NCBI GenBank assembly: GCA_049999805.1
Contig: JBNGIO010006348.1
Coordinates: forward strand, 152,686 to 216,685
Direction of reading: 5' to 3'
DNA from: Folioceros fuciformis
Lineage: Eukaryota > Anthocerotophyta > Anthocerotopsida > Anthocerotales
DNA: 64,000 bases
Of the stretch, positions 21,415 through 32,819 are shown one piece after another; positions within the stretch are counted from its first letter, which is position 1, and every line of letters begins with the position of its first letter. Below the pieces are notes generated by a model. That model was not told the DNA's origin and did not search any database. It saw only the letters and a list, made by a program, of their open reading frames with translations. The translations under genes and the position numbers were made by a program.

Positions 21415-21850
21415 ACATACACCCGTGAAGAAACCAACCTTCTCATGCACTCTTGAAGGAACCAACCTTCTCACGCACCCGTAAAGGAACCAACCTTCTC
21501 ACGCACCCGTAAAGGAACCAACCTTCTCACGCACCCTTGAAGAAACCAACCTTCTCACGCACCCCTAACCCTAAACCAACCTTCTCATGCACCCTTGAAG
21601 AGACCAACCTTGTCTCCCACCCGTGAAGAAACCAACCTTCTCACGCACCCTTGAAGAGACCAACCTTGTCTCCCACCCGTGAAGAAACCAACTTTCTCAC
21701 GCACTCGTGAAGAAACCAACTTTCNNNNNNNNNNAACCAACTTTCTCACGCACTCGTGAAGAAACCAACTTTCTCACGCACCCGTGAAAAAACCAACCTT
21801 TGCACGCACCCCTAACCCTAAACCAACCAACCCTAAACCCTAAACCCAAC
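21415..21850 (+). repeat. 28-30 bp tandem array ending in telomere-like CCCTAAA
   Basis: At least a dozen variants of AAACCAACCTTCTCACGCAC plus CCGTGAAG. A 10-N gap (21725-21734) sits inside. The array ends with CCCTAACCCTAAA and CCCTAAACCCTAAACCC at about 21809-21845, the plant telomere motif. Confidence 0.9.
21725..21734. other. Assembly gap (10 N)
   Basis: Ten Ns. About 39 bases on each side (beginning AACCAACTTTCTCACGCACT) are identical. Confidence 0.99.
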
Positions 21851-22850
21851 CTTCTCATGCTCCCGGCAAAGAAACAATGTTTGAAACATACGCCTATGAT
21901 CCCGGTTTCCCACGTCCAACCCATTTCCCACGTCTCCAAGTGTAGTAGGCAGGACACAAAGTGCAGCGCCGTCGCATGTGCGGCCTTTTCCTGATTTGTT
22001 ACTTCTGCGACCCACCTCGTTCTCTGACAGGTCCAGGTCGCGGAGGCGGAGTGGGGTTCGCTCTTAGAGCAATGCGCAGATGGGCTAGCCTGCGCGCATT
22101 TATCTTGATCCGCGAGATATTCAACAGGCGAGGCGTGCCGCTGTGGGCCAGGACCTCACGGGACGCACTTCCCAGCCTTCAACCACCGATCGGATTCAGC
22201 TGTTGTACGGAGGATCTTGCATTGAGCGATCGATCGTGAGGGTCTCGCATTGGCAGCGAGAACGAGCGCCCGGACTTCCGAGCAAGGCTTCTCCACCGGA
22301 TCCGCCGTCAGCTGTAGGAGATTCCGTACTAGCTGCGAGTGGAAGAATGGCCCGTCCTTGCCCGATTCGTTGGCCAGGTACACATCAAAACATCTGAGAT
22401 GTGGAAGCCGAGGCCCACGCTGGCCTTCATCAGTCGCCAAGATCGTCCAGGAGCTCCACCAGGCCAGCAGGAAGCGGTACCGGACCCTGTTACTCGCTGG
22501 TGAGCTTCCAACTCTCCATGCCTCCTTTTGTTGAGCCAGCACACAGCCGCTCCTACCACGCGGATGAAGGAAACCTGCTGCCCTCGGATGCTCTGGCCGG
22601 GCTCCGGCTCCCGCGTCTGTGTTCTGCAGCTGCTGCCTGGATGCCGCTGTGGCTGGGCTCCACGTCTCTGTTACGTCTTTTCGTTTGCGCGTCCCGCGAC
22701 CACTCGAAGTCGGTGGTAAGGTGAATCATCTCCCAGAACCGTTCGAGCTAGACAATGTCGGCTATGGCCGACTGGAGAGTTCTCATTGGCGAGCAAATTT
22801 TAGCATCAAACATTCGCATCAGTGTATAGGGCACAAGCAAGGAAACACGC
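21851..22850. other. Upstream region of PPR-B
   Basis: About 1 kb of moderately GC-rich sequence with several short open frames on both strands, none recognisable. It probably contains the PPR-B promoter and leader. Confidence 0.35.
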
Positions 22851-25800
22851 ATGGTGCTCGTCTCATCAGCCATGGCGGCGCGGAGCCATCCAGCTCCCTT
22901 GGCAAGCCATGAAGCCGCGAGGTGCAATTCACTTATAAGACCGCCAGCCTGTCCGCGAACATGTACGAATGGTGGGCAGGCGATTCAGGCGGGTAACAGA
23001 CCAGACACCAACGGCTTCCGGCCTACACTACACGAATGGAGGGTGACTGTGAAGATGGTGAGCAATCTATGTGAGCAGGGACATGTGAGTGAGGGTGTTG
23101 AGGCTTTGGGCTGTCTGGTGGAGGGAGGCTGGGGTGTTCCAGCATCTCTTTTTTACTCTGTGCTGAAGGCGTGCGTTCTGAAGGAGGATGTGGTGGTAGG
23201 TCGCCGTGTGCATGCTTTTATGGTGAGGCAGGGGTACTGGGGGGACTCGTTCCTGTGCAATCACATGCTGCGGATGTATGCGTCTCATGGGAGGTTGGGG
23301 GAGGCGATGGATGTGTTTGGCATGGTTCCGGAACCGGATGCCTTTATGTGGTCTTCCATCATCTCTGCCCATGTGAAATGCGGGCGGGACAAGCAGGCGT
23401 TAGATTTGTATGGTCGGATGAGTAGGTCAAGCGTCAAGGCAGATGGGCATGTGTTTGTGGCGGCACTTCAGGCTTGTGCAAGGGGACGGAACTTGAGAGC
23501 TGGACAGGAGCTGCATGCTGATGTGTTGGCCTGTGGGCTTGGGTATGACTTGTTTGTGGGCAATGGCTTGGTGGACATGTATGCCAAGTGTGGCAGCTTG
23601 GAGGACGCTCGGAGAGTGTTTGACGGGCTTGGTCAGAAAGATGTGGTGACATGGACTGCTCTGATTGCAGGGTATTCCCAGCATGGCATGGGAAAGGAAG
23701 CGCTTCGTGTGTACCGGGCTATGCAAGAGGAAGGCGTCGTTGTGCCCAATTCGGTGACTTTCGTGTCCCTATTGCAGGCATGTGCAAGTGTGGGCACCTC
23801 GGCTCTGGAGACGGGGAAGGAGCTTCACTCACATATCAGAGAAGGACGGCATTCTGCTGATGTGCTTGTTGCCAACAGTCTAGTGAACATGTATGCAAAA
23901 TGTGGCAGCCTGGAAGAGGCTCAACGAGTCTTCGACGGTCTGGGCCAAAAGGATGTGGTGACCTGGACTGCGCTAATTGCAGGCTATTCCCAGCAGGGCA
24001 TGGGCCAGGAAGCTATCCGCCTGTACAGTGCCATGCAACTTGGGGGCATCGCTGTGCCCAATTCCATCACGTTTGTGTGCCTCTTGCAGGCTTGTGCAAG
24101 CGTAGGCTCTGGGGCATTGGAGAAAGGGAAGGAGCTTCATACACAAATCAGAAAACTTGGACACGAATCTGATGTGTATGTAGGTAGCAGTTTGGTGAAC
24201 ATGTATGCTAAATGTGGGAGCTTGGAGGACGCTCAAAACGTCTTCGATAACCTTGCCCAAAAAAATGTGGTGACCTGGACGGCGCTAATTGCAGGATATT
24301 CCCAGCAGGATATGGGCCCGCAGGCTCTTAGTCTTTACAGTGTTATGCAAGCAGAAGGTATCGCTGTGCCAAATGCTGTGACATTTGTGTGCCTCCTGCA
24401 AGCATGTGTGACGGTCGGCTTTCCAGCTTTGGAGATCGGGAAGCAGCTCCATGCACAAATTAGAGAACAGGGACATGGGAGTGATGTGTTTGTAGCTAGC
24501 AGCTTGGTGTGCATGTATGTAAAGTGTGGCAGCCTTGAAGATGGCCGAAGAGTGTTTGACCAGCTTGGTCAAAAGGGTGAGGTAGCGTGGAATGCCATGG
24601 TGGCAGGGCTTTCTCAGGAAGGCAGGGACCGGGAAGCCCTTTCCCTCTACCGTGAAATGCAAGAAGAGGGTATTTCTGTATCCAATTCCGTGACGTTTGT
24701 TTGCCTCCTGCAAGCGTGCGCAAGTCTAGGCACCCCAGCACTGGAGACTGGAAAGCAGCTCCATACACAACTTACAGAATGTGGACACCAAGCGGATGTG
24801 TTTGTAGCCAGTAGTTTGGTGAACATGTATGCAAAGTGCGGCAGCGTGGAGAATGCCCAGGCAGTGTTTGATGGACTCGTCGAAAAGAATGTAGTGACAT
24901 GGACTGCCATGATAGGAGGGTTTTCGCAACACGGCATGGGGCAGGAGGCCCTTCGTCTGTATAGTGCTATGCAGGGAGAAGGTATTGTTGTACCCAATGC
25001 TGTGACATTTGTGTGCCTTCTACAGGCCTGTGCAAGTTTGGGCGCCCCAGCTTTGGAGGAGGGAAAGCAGCTCCATACACAGCTCAGGGAGCTAGGACAT
25101 CAAGCTGATGCATTTGTAGCTAACGGTGTCGTAAACATGTATGCAAAGTGTGGCAGCTTGGAAGATGCTCAAAAAGTGTTCGAGGGACTTGGGCAAAAAG
25201 ATGTGGTTACGTGGAATGCCATGATAGCAGGGTATTCCCAGCAGGGAATGGGGCAAGAGGCCCTTGGTCTCTATAGGGCTATGCAAGAAGAAGGCACCAC
25301 CGTACCAGATTCTGTGACATTTTTGTCTCTTCTGCAGGCATGTGCAAATGTGGCCGCGTTGCATCTGGGTAGGGAACTACATGCGCAGATTGAAGAGCAA
25401 GGGCTTCAAGTTGACATGTCAGTAGCCAGCAGTTTGATCCACATGTATGGAAAATGTGGGAGCATGTTCGATGCACAGCTTGTTTTTGATGCATTGCCTA
25501 AGAGAAATAGCGCTACTTGGGGTGCACTGATTGCAGGCTATAGCTCTCAAGGAGACAGTGTTATGGTTTTCCTCTTGGTCGAGAGAATGAAAGAAGATGG
25601 CATACAGCCAGGGGCCATCACATTCCTTAGTGTGTTAACAGTATGTAGTCATGCGGGTCTGGTAAACAGAGGGAGAGACTGTTTCGACGCTATGAGCAGG
25701 CAATACGGGATCAATCCAGCGGTGGAGCACTACACATGCATGGTGGATCTCCTGGGCCGTGCAGGCCAACTGGACGAGGCACTAGCCATAGTAAGGGCCA

Positions 25801-26153
25801 TGTCTATCCTGCCTGATTCATCAGTTTGGCACACTCTGCTGGGTGCCTGCCAGAAGTGGAGAAACGTGGAGGTGGGACGCCAAGCTTTTGACCAAGCACT
25901 AAAGCTAGATGAGCAAGATGCCGTAGCATATGTGTTGATGTGCAATATCTACAGGGCAGCACAGATGTGGGAGGAGGCACGGAAGGTGCAGGTTAGGAGA
26001 ACAAGAACCAGAGCATGGAAGCAGGCAGGTCAGAGCTGGTGGACCGACATCGATGGACTGGTGCACAGTTTTTTGGTTGGGGATGAAAAGCAACCCGAGC
26101 GCTTTTCAAGACAGAAGGTTCATAAGTTCAGGGAGGCACAAGTCTGCAGTTGA
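22851..26153 (+). CDS. PLS-type PPR protein of 1100 residues, E-type (PPR-B)
   Basis: Single-exon, intact frame from ATG 22851. Predicted organelle RNA-binding protein of the editing-factor (PLS) class. After an approximately 70-residue N terminus come an LxACV...GRRVHAF L motif and an S motif. Seven P-L-S triads of about 103 residues follow, then a last P motif near residue 880 (TWGALIAGYSSQ). The triads are strikingly alike: P motif VVTWTALIAGYSQ, L motif VTFVCLLQACASVG then GKxLHxQI, S motif SLVNMYAKCGSLEDA. The E region has VEHYTCMVDLLGRAGQLDEA, VWHTLLGACQK and SWWTDIDGLVHSFLVGD, so the usual PGCSWIEV is replaced by GQSWWTDID. No DYW domain. It is a paralogue of the gene at 32.8 kb, which has three more triads. 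The target is unknown. Confidence 0.93.
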   Translation: MVLVSSAMAARSHPAPLASHEAARCNSLIRPPACPRTCTNGGQAIQAGNRPDTNGFRPTLHEWRVTVKMVSNLCEQGHVSEGVEALGCLVEGGWGVPASLFYSVLKACVLKEDVVVGRRVHAFMVRQGYWGDSFLCNHMLRMYASHGRLGEAMDVFGMVPEPDAFMWSSIISAHVKCGRDKQALDLYGRMSRSSVKADGHVFVAALQACARGRNLRAGQELHADVLACGLGYDLFVGNGLVDMYAKCGSLEDARRVFDGLGQKDVVTWTALIAGYSQHGMGKEALRVYRAMQEEGVVVPNSVTFVSLLQACASVGTSALETGKELHSHIREGRHSADVLVANSLVNMYAKCGSLEEAQRVFDGLGQKDVVTWTALIAGYSQQGMGQEAIRLYSAMQLGGIAVPNSITFVCLLQACASVGSGALEKGKELHTQIRKLGHESDVYVGSSLVNMYAKCGSLEDAQNVFDNLAQKNVVTWTALIAGYSQQDMGPQALSLYSVMQAEGIAVPNAVTFVCLLQACVTVGFPALEIGKQLHAQIREQGHGSDVFVASSLVCMYVKCGSLEDGRRVFDQLGQKGEVAWNAMVAGLSQEGRDREALSLYREMQEEGISVSNSVTFVCLLQACASLGTPALETGKQLHTQLTECGHQADVFVASSLVNMYAKCGSVENAQAVFDGLVEKNVVTWTAMIGGFSQHGMGQEALRLYSAMQGEGIVVPNAVTFVCLLQACASLGAPALEEGKQLHTQLRELGHQADAFVANGVVNMYAKCGSLEDAQKVFEGLGQKDVVTWNAMIAGYSQQGMGQEALGLYRAMQEEGTTVPDSVTFLSLLQACANVAALHLGRELHAQIEEQGLQVDMSVASSLIHMYGKCGSMFDAQLVFDALPKRNSATWGALIAGYSSQGDSVMVFLLVERMKEDGIQPGAITFLSVLTVCSHAGLVNRGRDCFDAMSRQYGINPAVEHYTCMVDLLGRAGQLDEALAIVRAMSILPDSSVWHTLLGACQKWRNVEVGRQAFDQALKLDEQDAVAYVLMCNIYRAAQMWEEARKVQVRRTRTRAWKQAGQSWWTDIDGLVHSFLVGDEKQPERFSRQKVHKFREAQVCS

Positions 26154-26356
26154 AGAGCGGCGAATGTTCATATTTATCAGCGCTCCTCCCGGTATTTGTC
26201 CGGAGTTGAAGGCGTTTAAGATCCTCGCCGAATTGCTGTGCTTGACGCTCCTGGTGAGGTGCCTTGGATTGAAATGCCTACGCTGCTTGAAGACCCTTAA
26301 TTTGTGTGTCTTTTTCTATGGAGGACGCTGGTGAGGTGACGCTTCATATGTTACAG

Positions 26357-26989
26357 GGCATGAAAGGAGGTAGCTCCAGATCTCTTCAAAGGACCCTCAG
26401 GCGGCTGGCAAACCGGCAGGAAGACGAACTCCACCAAATCTCACAGATTCCAAGGACAACAGGTGCATGCGATGGCTTCCCTCATGGATGCATGTCTTGT
26501 CTCGCAACATGCGTTTTTCTTTTACTTGCGCGTCACGCTGCAGTGTCTCACTTCGCTCCCTTGGCATGATTGAAGAGGAGCAGGCGCAGCAGAATCTGAT
26601 TGCTGGACCCACGTCTTACAAATAGCCCCTGGGTGCTCTCCGAGAATTCTACCCGAAGCTCATTTTCGAGGAGAAGCTAGAACATAATACCCTGCACCAA
26701 GTGTTGGAATTCGTTAGGATGAGGCATCAGTGGAAGTTCAGGTGAGGCAAATGCGCTCTCCAAAATTCGGAGGCATCGTTAGTGGGCAGTACAGTTCCAT
26801 GTGGATATCTACCTGGTGAAGAGCAGGCTAGATCAATGACGTGTCGGAAGCCCGGGTGACTAGGGTCTGCTTCGATGCTTCTGGAGGCATCTTCTGCCGC
26901 CAGATGGGGCGGCTGAAGATCGTGCTGGCCTGGATGTGAACACTCTGGCAACTGAAAGTGTGGCCATCAATGCTCTGTGGCTGGTGTGA
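26357..26989 (+). pseudogene. Biotin synthase pseudogene fragment (exon 3-5 homology)
   Basis: Non-coding relic of a biotin synthase gene just downstream of PPR-B and on the same strand as the intact gene at 10 kb. 26357-26460 matches exon 3 (KGGSSRS, then GRKTN in a shifted frame) after a TTACAG acceptor. 26550-26741 matches exon 4 (SLGMIEEEQAQQN, ALREFYPK, LEFVR) and ends at a GTGAGG donor. 26880-26989 matches exon 5 (GGIF, AAEDRAGLDVNTLAT, ESVAINAL). Frames shift, stops interrupt it (TAG after TSYK, TGA at 26987), and the iron-sulfur cysteines in RFCMG and CCTLGM are lost. The exons carrying CxxxCxxC and the C terminus are absent. Intron positions are kept, so it arose by DNA duplication, not by retrocopying. 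Confidence 0.8.
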
Positions 26990-28243
26990 CATCAGCAGGT
27001 GACTTTTCCCTCTTGTACTTCTAGTGGACACGGGTGACCTCATTTATGCTCCAGGGCTCATCTCCTCGATTTTAATTTTTGACAGCCGGTCATATTCTCG
27101 GCTAGGGAGTCGGTCCCGGGGCTGGTCTGTCATTGCCAACCAGCAAGGTGCTGCTCATTCTCAGGTCCCAGTAGTTGGCCCCCTCCACCTGCCCACTTTA
27201 CTCCTCTTGGAAGTTCCACCTACTGGTACTCCTGCACTTGTATGTACATACTGGGATACTGGAACACATTCCTTCGAGTTGCTAACACGCTGTGCGATAA
27301 CTGGCAGTGTGATCACCAAGCCAAGAAATTTGTACTGCATTGCCGAGGCACTCAAGCATGCCAAATGTTGGAAAGCAAGTTGTGAGATCTTCGGAGTCTT
27401 GGTGTGTCCGAGTTACTACGGTGTGTACAAGCATGTACAAGTCAAAGCCATGAGTCAAGCCCGATTCGCATGAACGTACGTCCCTGCCAGTGCTTGCTGT
27501 GAAGCACTGACCGAGCCGCACTTGAATAGACTGGGTTACTGAGGATACACATGTCTGGAGGTCCAGGACGCATGAACATGTGCATGTACAGAGCACCATG
27601 TGTATGTGTATGTTCGCTGTACAAAAATGTGAAGCATGGCGAGGACGGTGAATTCAAACTGGAGCAATTGGGTGTTAATTAGAGTAGTGTGTTACGGCAC
27701 TGGAAGATTGCGATCCGGTGGGTGCAGTAGTACCTGATTCTGAGAGGCACTGACAAGCCCGCGAGGTGGCATTTGTTTATTGCTGCGGTGTGCTGCCGCT
27801 CATCTGTGATTGCTCGGATCCGCTGCCAGCGGGCTGACCGACGGCTCGCCGCCCGATCAGGCGCCGGTGAGCATTTGTTGCAGGCTGTGTGAGTAGTATA
27901 GGCGAAGGTTCTGTAGTTTGCCGGAGGGCACGGTGGGCTCTGGGCAGCTGCTGCGCTTTTGAGAGCTTCCAGGAGCTGGAGGAGTTTCCGACAGCTAGGA
28001 GTGTGGTGGTCAATCATACGGAGATTCCGCGTCTTAGTGCTCTGGATTGGCATGGTTTCAGCTGGCTCATTGCTGGGTGGAGATGCGGCGGCGGCGGGAA
28101 TGACGCTCGGTGCACGGGAAGTGGGTTCCGAAGGGAGTGGTAGATGCCAGCTGCTTCCGGTTTGAGTAGGTTTGAGGCAGATTGGGGAGATTTAGGGAAG
28201 TTGGTGTTTCGAGGATCGTTTGCAGGTGAGAGATGTGCTGAGG
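26990..28243. other. Intergenic region between BIO2 pseudogene and quinone reductase
   Basis: A 150-codon open frame at 27024-27473 has no recognisable domain and is probably chance. The remainder is likely the promoter and leader of the quinone reductase gene. No repeat or RNA gene is seen. Confidence 0.35.
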
Positions 28244-29287
28244 ATGGGCAAAGGAAGAGGTAGTTGCTGCAGCTCAAGCCCCGAGGTTCCTTCGGAGCCT
28301 GAGCAATTTCGTCCAGGTGAGCTCCCTCTCTCTGGTTGCCTAAAGGGTACTGTATTCCCGAGAAGCGGTTGAACTCAATATCGGGTTTGGCAGATTCTCC
28401 TTCCAGGTCCCCAGTGCTGCCAGCTGGGAAGCTGAAGATCTACATCATGTGAGTGAGTGGTGTGCTGTGAGATGGTCCAGTGGTAGATTGGTGGTGTGAA
28501 GCCGTGACAGTAGCTCACGGCTTGTTGGCAATGGCAGTTATTACAGCCTGTTTGGTCATATTGCCACCCTGGCTAAGAAGATCAAGGAAGGAGTGGACAG
28601 CGTTGACGGTGTTGAGGCGCATCTGTTTCAAGTCCCCGAGACGCTGACAGATGACGTGTTGGCCAAGATGGTGGCTCCGCGAAAGGACCCAGCAGTGCCC
28701 ATCATCCAGCCGGAGCAGATGGTAGAAGCTGACGGGCTCATATTCGGGTTTCCCACCAGGTTTGGGTCGATGGCGGCTCAGATGAAACAGTTTTTTGATT
28801 CCACTGGCCAGCTGTGGAAGGGTCAGAAGCTAGCGGGCAAGCCTGCTGGGCTGTTTGTGAGCACTGGATCACAGGGAGGTGGACAGGAGACCACGGCGTA
28901 AGTTTCATATGACTTGCGTTTTGCCCAGTTGGAATATTGCAGCTGTCTCTCTCGCTCCTGTGTGTCTTGAGCGTGGTTGCTGTGAGTATGGGCAATGTCA
29001 AGTACAACTGTGGACGGTTACGGTACGTTCAGTGCTGTGGTAAACTCTTTGTGAATTTTTGCAGGTTAACAGCAATCACTCAACTGGTGCACCACGGTAT
29101 GCTATTTGTTCCCATTGGCTACACTTTCGGCAAGGGGATGTTCGCCTTAGATGAGCCACGAGGTGGATCCCCCTACGGTGCGGGAACTCTTACAGAGAAT
29201 GGATCAAGGCAGCCCTCCCAACTGGAGATGGATCTGGCTGTACATCAAGGACGACGCACGGCTCAAATAGTTAGAAGGTTGGGTTGA
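28244..29287 (+). CDS. FQR1/WrbA-type NAD(P)H:quinone oxidoreductase
   Basis: Flavodoxin-like FMN enzyme that reduces quinones by two electrons, protecting against semiquinone radicals; plant members are associated with the plasma membrane. Four exons (28244-28316, 28415-28448, 28538-28897, 29065-29287), all GT-AG and phase-consistent, give 229 residues. The start MGKGRGSCC has Gly-2 and nearby cysteines, compatible with myristoylation and palmitoylation, as in the MGKGGG-type plant members. Then come KLKIYI...YYSLFGHI (phosphate loop), VEAHLFQVPETL, FGFPTRFGSMAAQMK, STGSQGGGQETT, LTAITQLVHHGMLFVPIGY and GGSPYGAGT. These are family motifs in order with nothing missing. Exon 2 encodes only 11 residues and its acceptor (CCAG at 28414) was chosen because the nearer one gives a stop. 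Confidence 0.94.
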
Positions 29288-30012
29288 TTCCCTTTTCTCA
29301 ATATTCAAAACTGCGTTTCTTGTGAGGGGTGTGATGCCTAACGTCCTCTCGCCGAATTCTTTGGCCAGACCCTCGGGCTCCCTATTGTAGCCTAAGTCTA
29401 TGTCCTTGTAATCCTTCTCAGTGCAGTGACGATCCTCAACTCAGTAAAGAGCTGGCACACAAAGGCACTTGAGAAACAGTCGGATTTAAGCTTTTATGTG
29501 CTATCAGCTTTATTATCACTTACAAAGTTTGAACCATCAGGGCAACTAGTTTTCCCTTAAAAGGCTCTGTGCTTCAGAGCACAACCCAGTGCGTTGCGTG
29601 CATCACTGCCTGACCAATCACAAACTCCCAACTGTAAACAGGGCGGTCCGGCGAGGAACCGTGTTGTGCTTTCGCCGACAGCAGCCACTCACCGATACTA
29701 CCGAGTGCGTGATGCTGCCTGAGATCCCAAAGTATGAGGTTCCCTCAGGTGTAGCAAACCGCTTTTGGTTTCCGGGTGACACCATGGTGCGATTCACAGG
29801 AAGACATTTCCCTGAGGATCCAAGACTGGCACCTGTCAACAGCGGTACGTTTCTTGTGAGGTATCCTCCTTTACTCGCGACATTGCGAGCGAAGTCACGG
29901 TTGGAAACGATGAGAAGAAGGCAGTTAACGTCACCAAAAACTCGACATATTTCACGTTAGGGACACAGTCAGAAATCCGGATGTAGACGCAGCTGTTCCA
30001 TGCTCGACTTCA
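29288..30012. other. Convergent intergenic region
   Basis: Between the quinone reductase stop and the PPR-C stop. A 123-codon open frame (29589-29960) has no domain I recognise and is not annotated as a gene. It presumably holds 3' UTRs. Confidence 0.35.
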
Positions 30013-31654
30013 CTACGTCCCTTGTTCTGCACCCAGTTTTTCCAAGAAACGAGAGGTCTCTTCAGTGATCCCATGCTTGGAGTTGGTGGTGACAAAGGAG
30101 ACCCATGTCATACTAGTTGGTTTCGGTAAGCCGTGCAGCACATTAACGGCGTCCTGTGGGCTGTCACACCTCACAAACATGTCCACAACCGCTACCTGCA
30201 ATACCAAATCTGATCCCAGCCCTCTCTTGCAGGTGTGGGCGTAAATCCTTCGGCCTTCCTCAGCAGCCTTGAGGCTGGCACACGCATACAGGGCCCACAC
30301 ATACGTGATGGCGTTGGGTTTGGCATCATCCAGCAGTAACTGCTTGTAAAGCTTCAAAGCCTCCTTGCCATCTTGGTGTGTAACATATCCTTCGAGCATG
30401 GTGTTCCATGAAACAATATCCCTGTACCGCATTTTGTAAAAGACGTCTCTCGCAGACTCCATGCTGCGACATGTAGTGTACATTAATATGATTGCATTCT
30501 CGATGAGCATGTCTAGTTCACAGCCACTGTTGACTATTTTGTTGTGAATGTCGCGGCAATGCTGCAAAGAACCAGTATTAGCACATGCGCCCAGGACCTG
30601 GACACAAGTCTCAGTGGTGGGTTTGACACCGGAAACCTGCATTTGCTCGAAGAGTTTGATGGCTTCCATAACATAACCTCCATTAGCACATGCTCTTATC
30701 ATCTCCGACCATAGTGCCTCAGGTCTCTTAGGTAGGTGTTCGAAGACTGCAAATGCTGCCTGTATGTTCCCACACTTGGCGTACATGGCAACAAGTGCTG
30801 TCCCCACATAGCTATCCCCTGCAAACTCGCTATTCATAATTCGCTTATGAACTTGGCTGCCTTCCTTCAGAGATGATGCATCCCCGCATGCTTTCAGGAC
30901 GGAAGAAAAAGTGGATCTATCTGGCCTGAATCCTTCTAGACACATCCGCTCAAACATCTTAAAAGCATGAATACCATGACCATATTGAGCATATCCAGCA
31001 ATCAAACCGTTCCAAGATACCACGTTACGTTGTCTCATGCTCTCGAATAGTTGGCGCGCTGACCTCGTGCAACCACACTTTCCGTACATTTCTATGAGAG
31101 CATTGCTCACAAAAAGATCTGAATCAAACCCGTAGTGGATGACCAGGTCGTGTATCTGCCTGCCGTCCTCCAGGTTTGTTATGCTTGTGCAGGCATTGAG
31201 GGCAGCCACCAAGACAAACTTGTTAGGCTTCACTCCCTCACGGATCATCTCCCGAAAGGCTCTCAGTGCCTCGGTGTTATGCTTGAGCTTCACATACCCT
31301 CTAATGAGAACGTTCCATATGAAAACATTCTGCTTTTTCAAATCATTTGCAAAGTTCCTCGTTTTCCGAAAAGCAGTTCTTGCAAGACCCATTTTCCCAC
31401 AGGCAGCATACATCCTAACCAGAAGAACTCCAAGATAGAAGCTGGACTGCAATCCAGCACGGTTGATGTGCGCATGTACCCGCTTGCCTTGAACGAGGGC
31501 TTGCCTCTTCATGCAAGCAAGCAGGAGAATACTGTATGTTTCAGTTCCTAGCGACCAAATCCCTTGGTGGTCCATGTTTTCCAGGATGTCTACAGCATCT
31601 TGCAGACGATTCTCAGCACATAGTCGAATGACATCGTCCGATTGCCCTGATAAC
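30013..31654 (-). CDS. PLS-type PPR protein without E domains (PPR-C), 5' exon uncertain
   Basis: Predicted organelle RNA-binding PPR protein. The main exon is open from a GCAG acceptor at 31655-31658 to the stop at 30013. An internal ATG lies at 31575, giving 520 residues if used. In-frame sequence above that ATG (DDVIRLCAENRLQDAVDILENM) is a typical PPR N-terminal helix pair, so the real start is in an upstream exon. A candidate frame runs at 31974-31780 with a phase-compatible donor at AG|GTGGGA. About four P-L-S triads follow, e.g. NVVSWNGLIAGYAQYGHG, VSNALIEMYGKCGC and DIVSWNTMLEGYVTH. The protein stops inside a repeat (MTWVSFVTTNSKHG) with no E, E+ or DYW region. It is divergent from PPR-D about 1.2 kb away. 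Either a short P/PLS protein or a truncated gene. Confidence 0.8.
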
Positions 31655-32819
31655 CTGCACCCACATCATTGGAAGAGTACTCTCGTAGATGTTGATTTGC
31701 ACAATGTCTCCTTGAAATCCCTCAAACAGATATTAGCAGTGCGACAAATGAAGAAATACAGTGCCAATTCCCACCTCCCGAGGTCTGGGCTCAGAGAATG
31801 ATTGAGTCTAACTTGAGAGAATCCCAGTGTTCCAGTGTCCAGTCGGTCTGCTCTAGGCCAATGGGAGTACAAGCCTAGTGCCGCCCTACTGACTCTCTTG
31901 TCTCGCTTCCATGGAAAGCCTGACATGCAAACTCCTTGGTGGTCAGACGCAAAGCGGTTTGTTTGGACTGACACAGTATCTCTCTCCCACAGATTAACTC
32001 ACCCGAAAAACCCTTCAGGGATGCACAGCTTCTCCCAGACGCAAGGTACCCCACAATTTGTCCACAACCTCGTTGCCTCGCGAAGGTGAGGAGTTTCTGC
32101 ATAATGCTCCTCGTAGCTCCAGATCAAAACAATCAACACATCTTTCAGTTTTCCAGCAGCACAACTCCACATGCAGGAGAGACAGGACGGGGCATAAACA
32201 CAAACAGCAGTGGAGCCACTGGCTTCGGAGCAAATCACTTTACTGCCCATCAACGAGTGCTCTGAGGCACGTGAGAATGAAGCTTCCCTGGTAGGACAAT
32301 CCCTGCCGACTGTCGGGACTGTCTGTGCTCCAGGGAATGGATGGCCGCTTAGAGCAGGAAGAGGCCCTTTACACCCCAGCTGAGACATGTTTGTAACTTT
32401 GTGAAAGTCATGTTGGGAATAGCATCGGACGTGCTGGGCACCGATGAATGCTGACGAGTCTATAAAGTGGGGAGTAAGACAATCCTTGCACGTAGGCGCC
32501 TGTGATATTGGCAAATTACGACGTCCAAGTAACTCGGCTCGATGATAATGGCTCATAGCTGCTAGCTGTGGCTGTTCAGAGCTTCGCACTCGATTCACAT
32601 TAAGGGCAAGAGAAACCGATTCCAGAATGGTTTTCTGGACCGAACGAAGTGGAGGGCTGTCATCAGAGTGCCCAGGAAATGCTGTCTTTCGCCTGACTTC
32701 AAGGAACCAACCGCTGCAATCAACCAGGCCTCGAGGCGCAGCAGCTTCACATCAAAGCCAGTCCCTGCAAAAGAGCATGTCTGGTTGGAAACGCTTGTCC
32801 CACCGTGAATCGTTTGGAT
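31655..32819. promoter_or_regulatory. Divergent region between PPR-C and PPR-D
   Basis: It contains the possible first exon of PPR-C (about 31974-31780) and the upstream region of PPR-D. Other short frames are unrecognised. Confidence 0.35.

Noticed and set aside
21176-21850. CRISPR-like appearance of short repeats
   Set aside because: Units are adjacent, variable and without unique spacers, in a plant nuclear context: a minisatellite.
27024-27473. 150-codon forward open frame
   Set aside because: No domain, no splice support, overlaps sequence just after the biotin synthase relic. Probably chance.
29589-29960. 123-codon forward open frame between quinone reductase and PPR-C
   Set aside because: Composition and sequence suggest nothing recognisable. 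It may be chance; not annotated as a gene.
32805-32819. Upstream start of PPR-D at 32805
   Set aside because: It is GTG, not a plausible plant start. ATG at 32820 is used.
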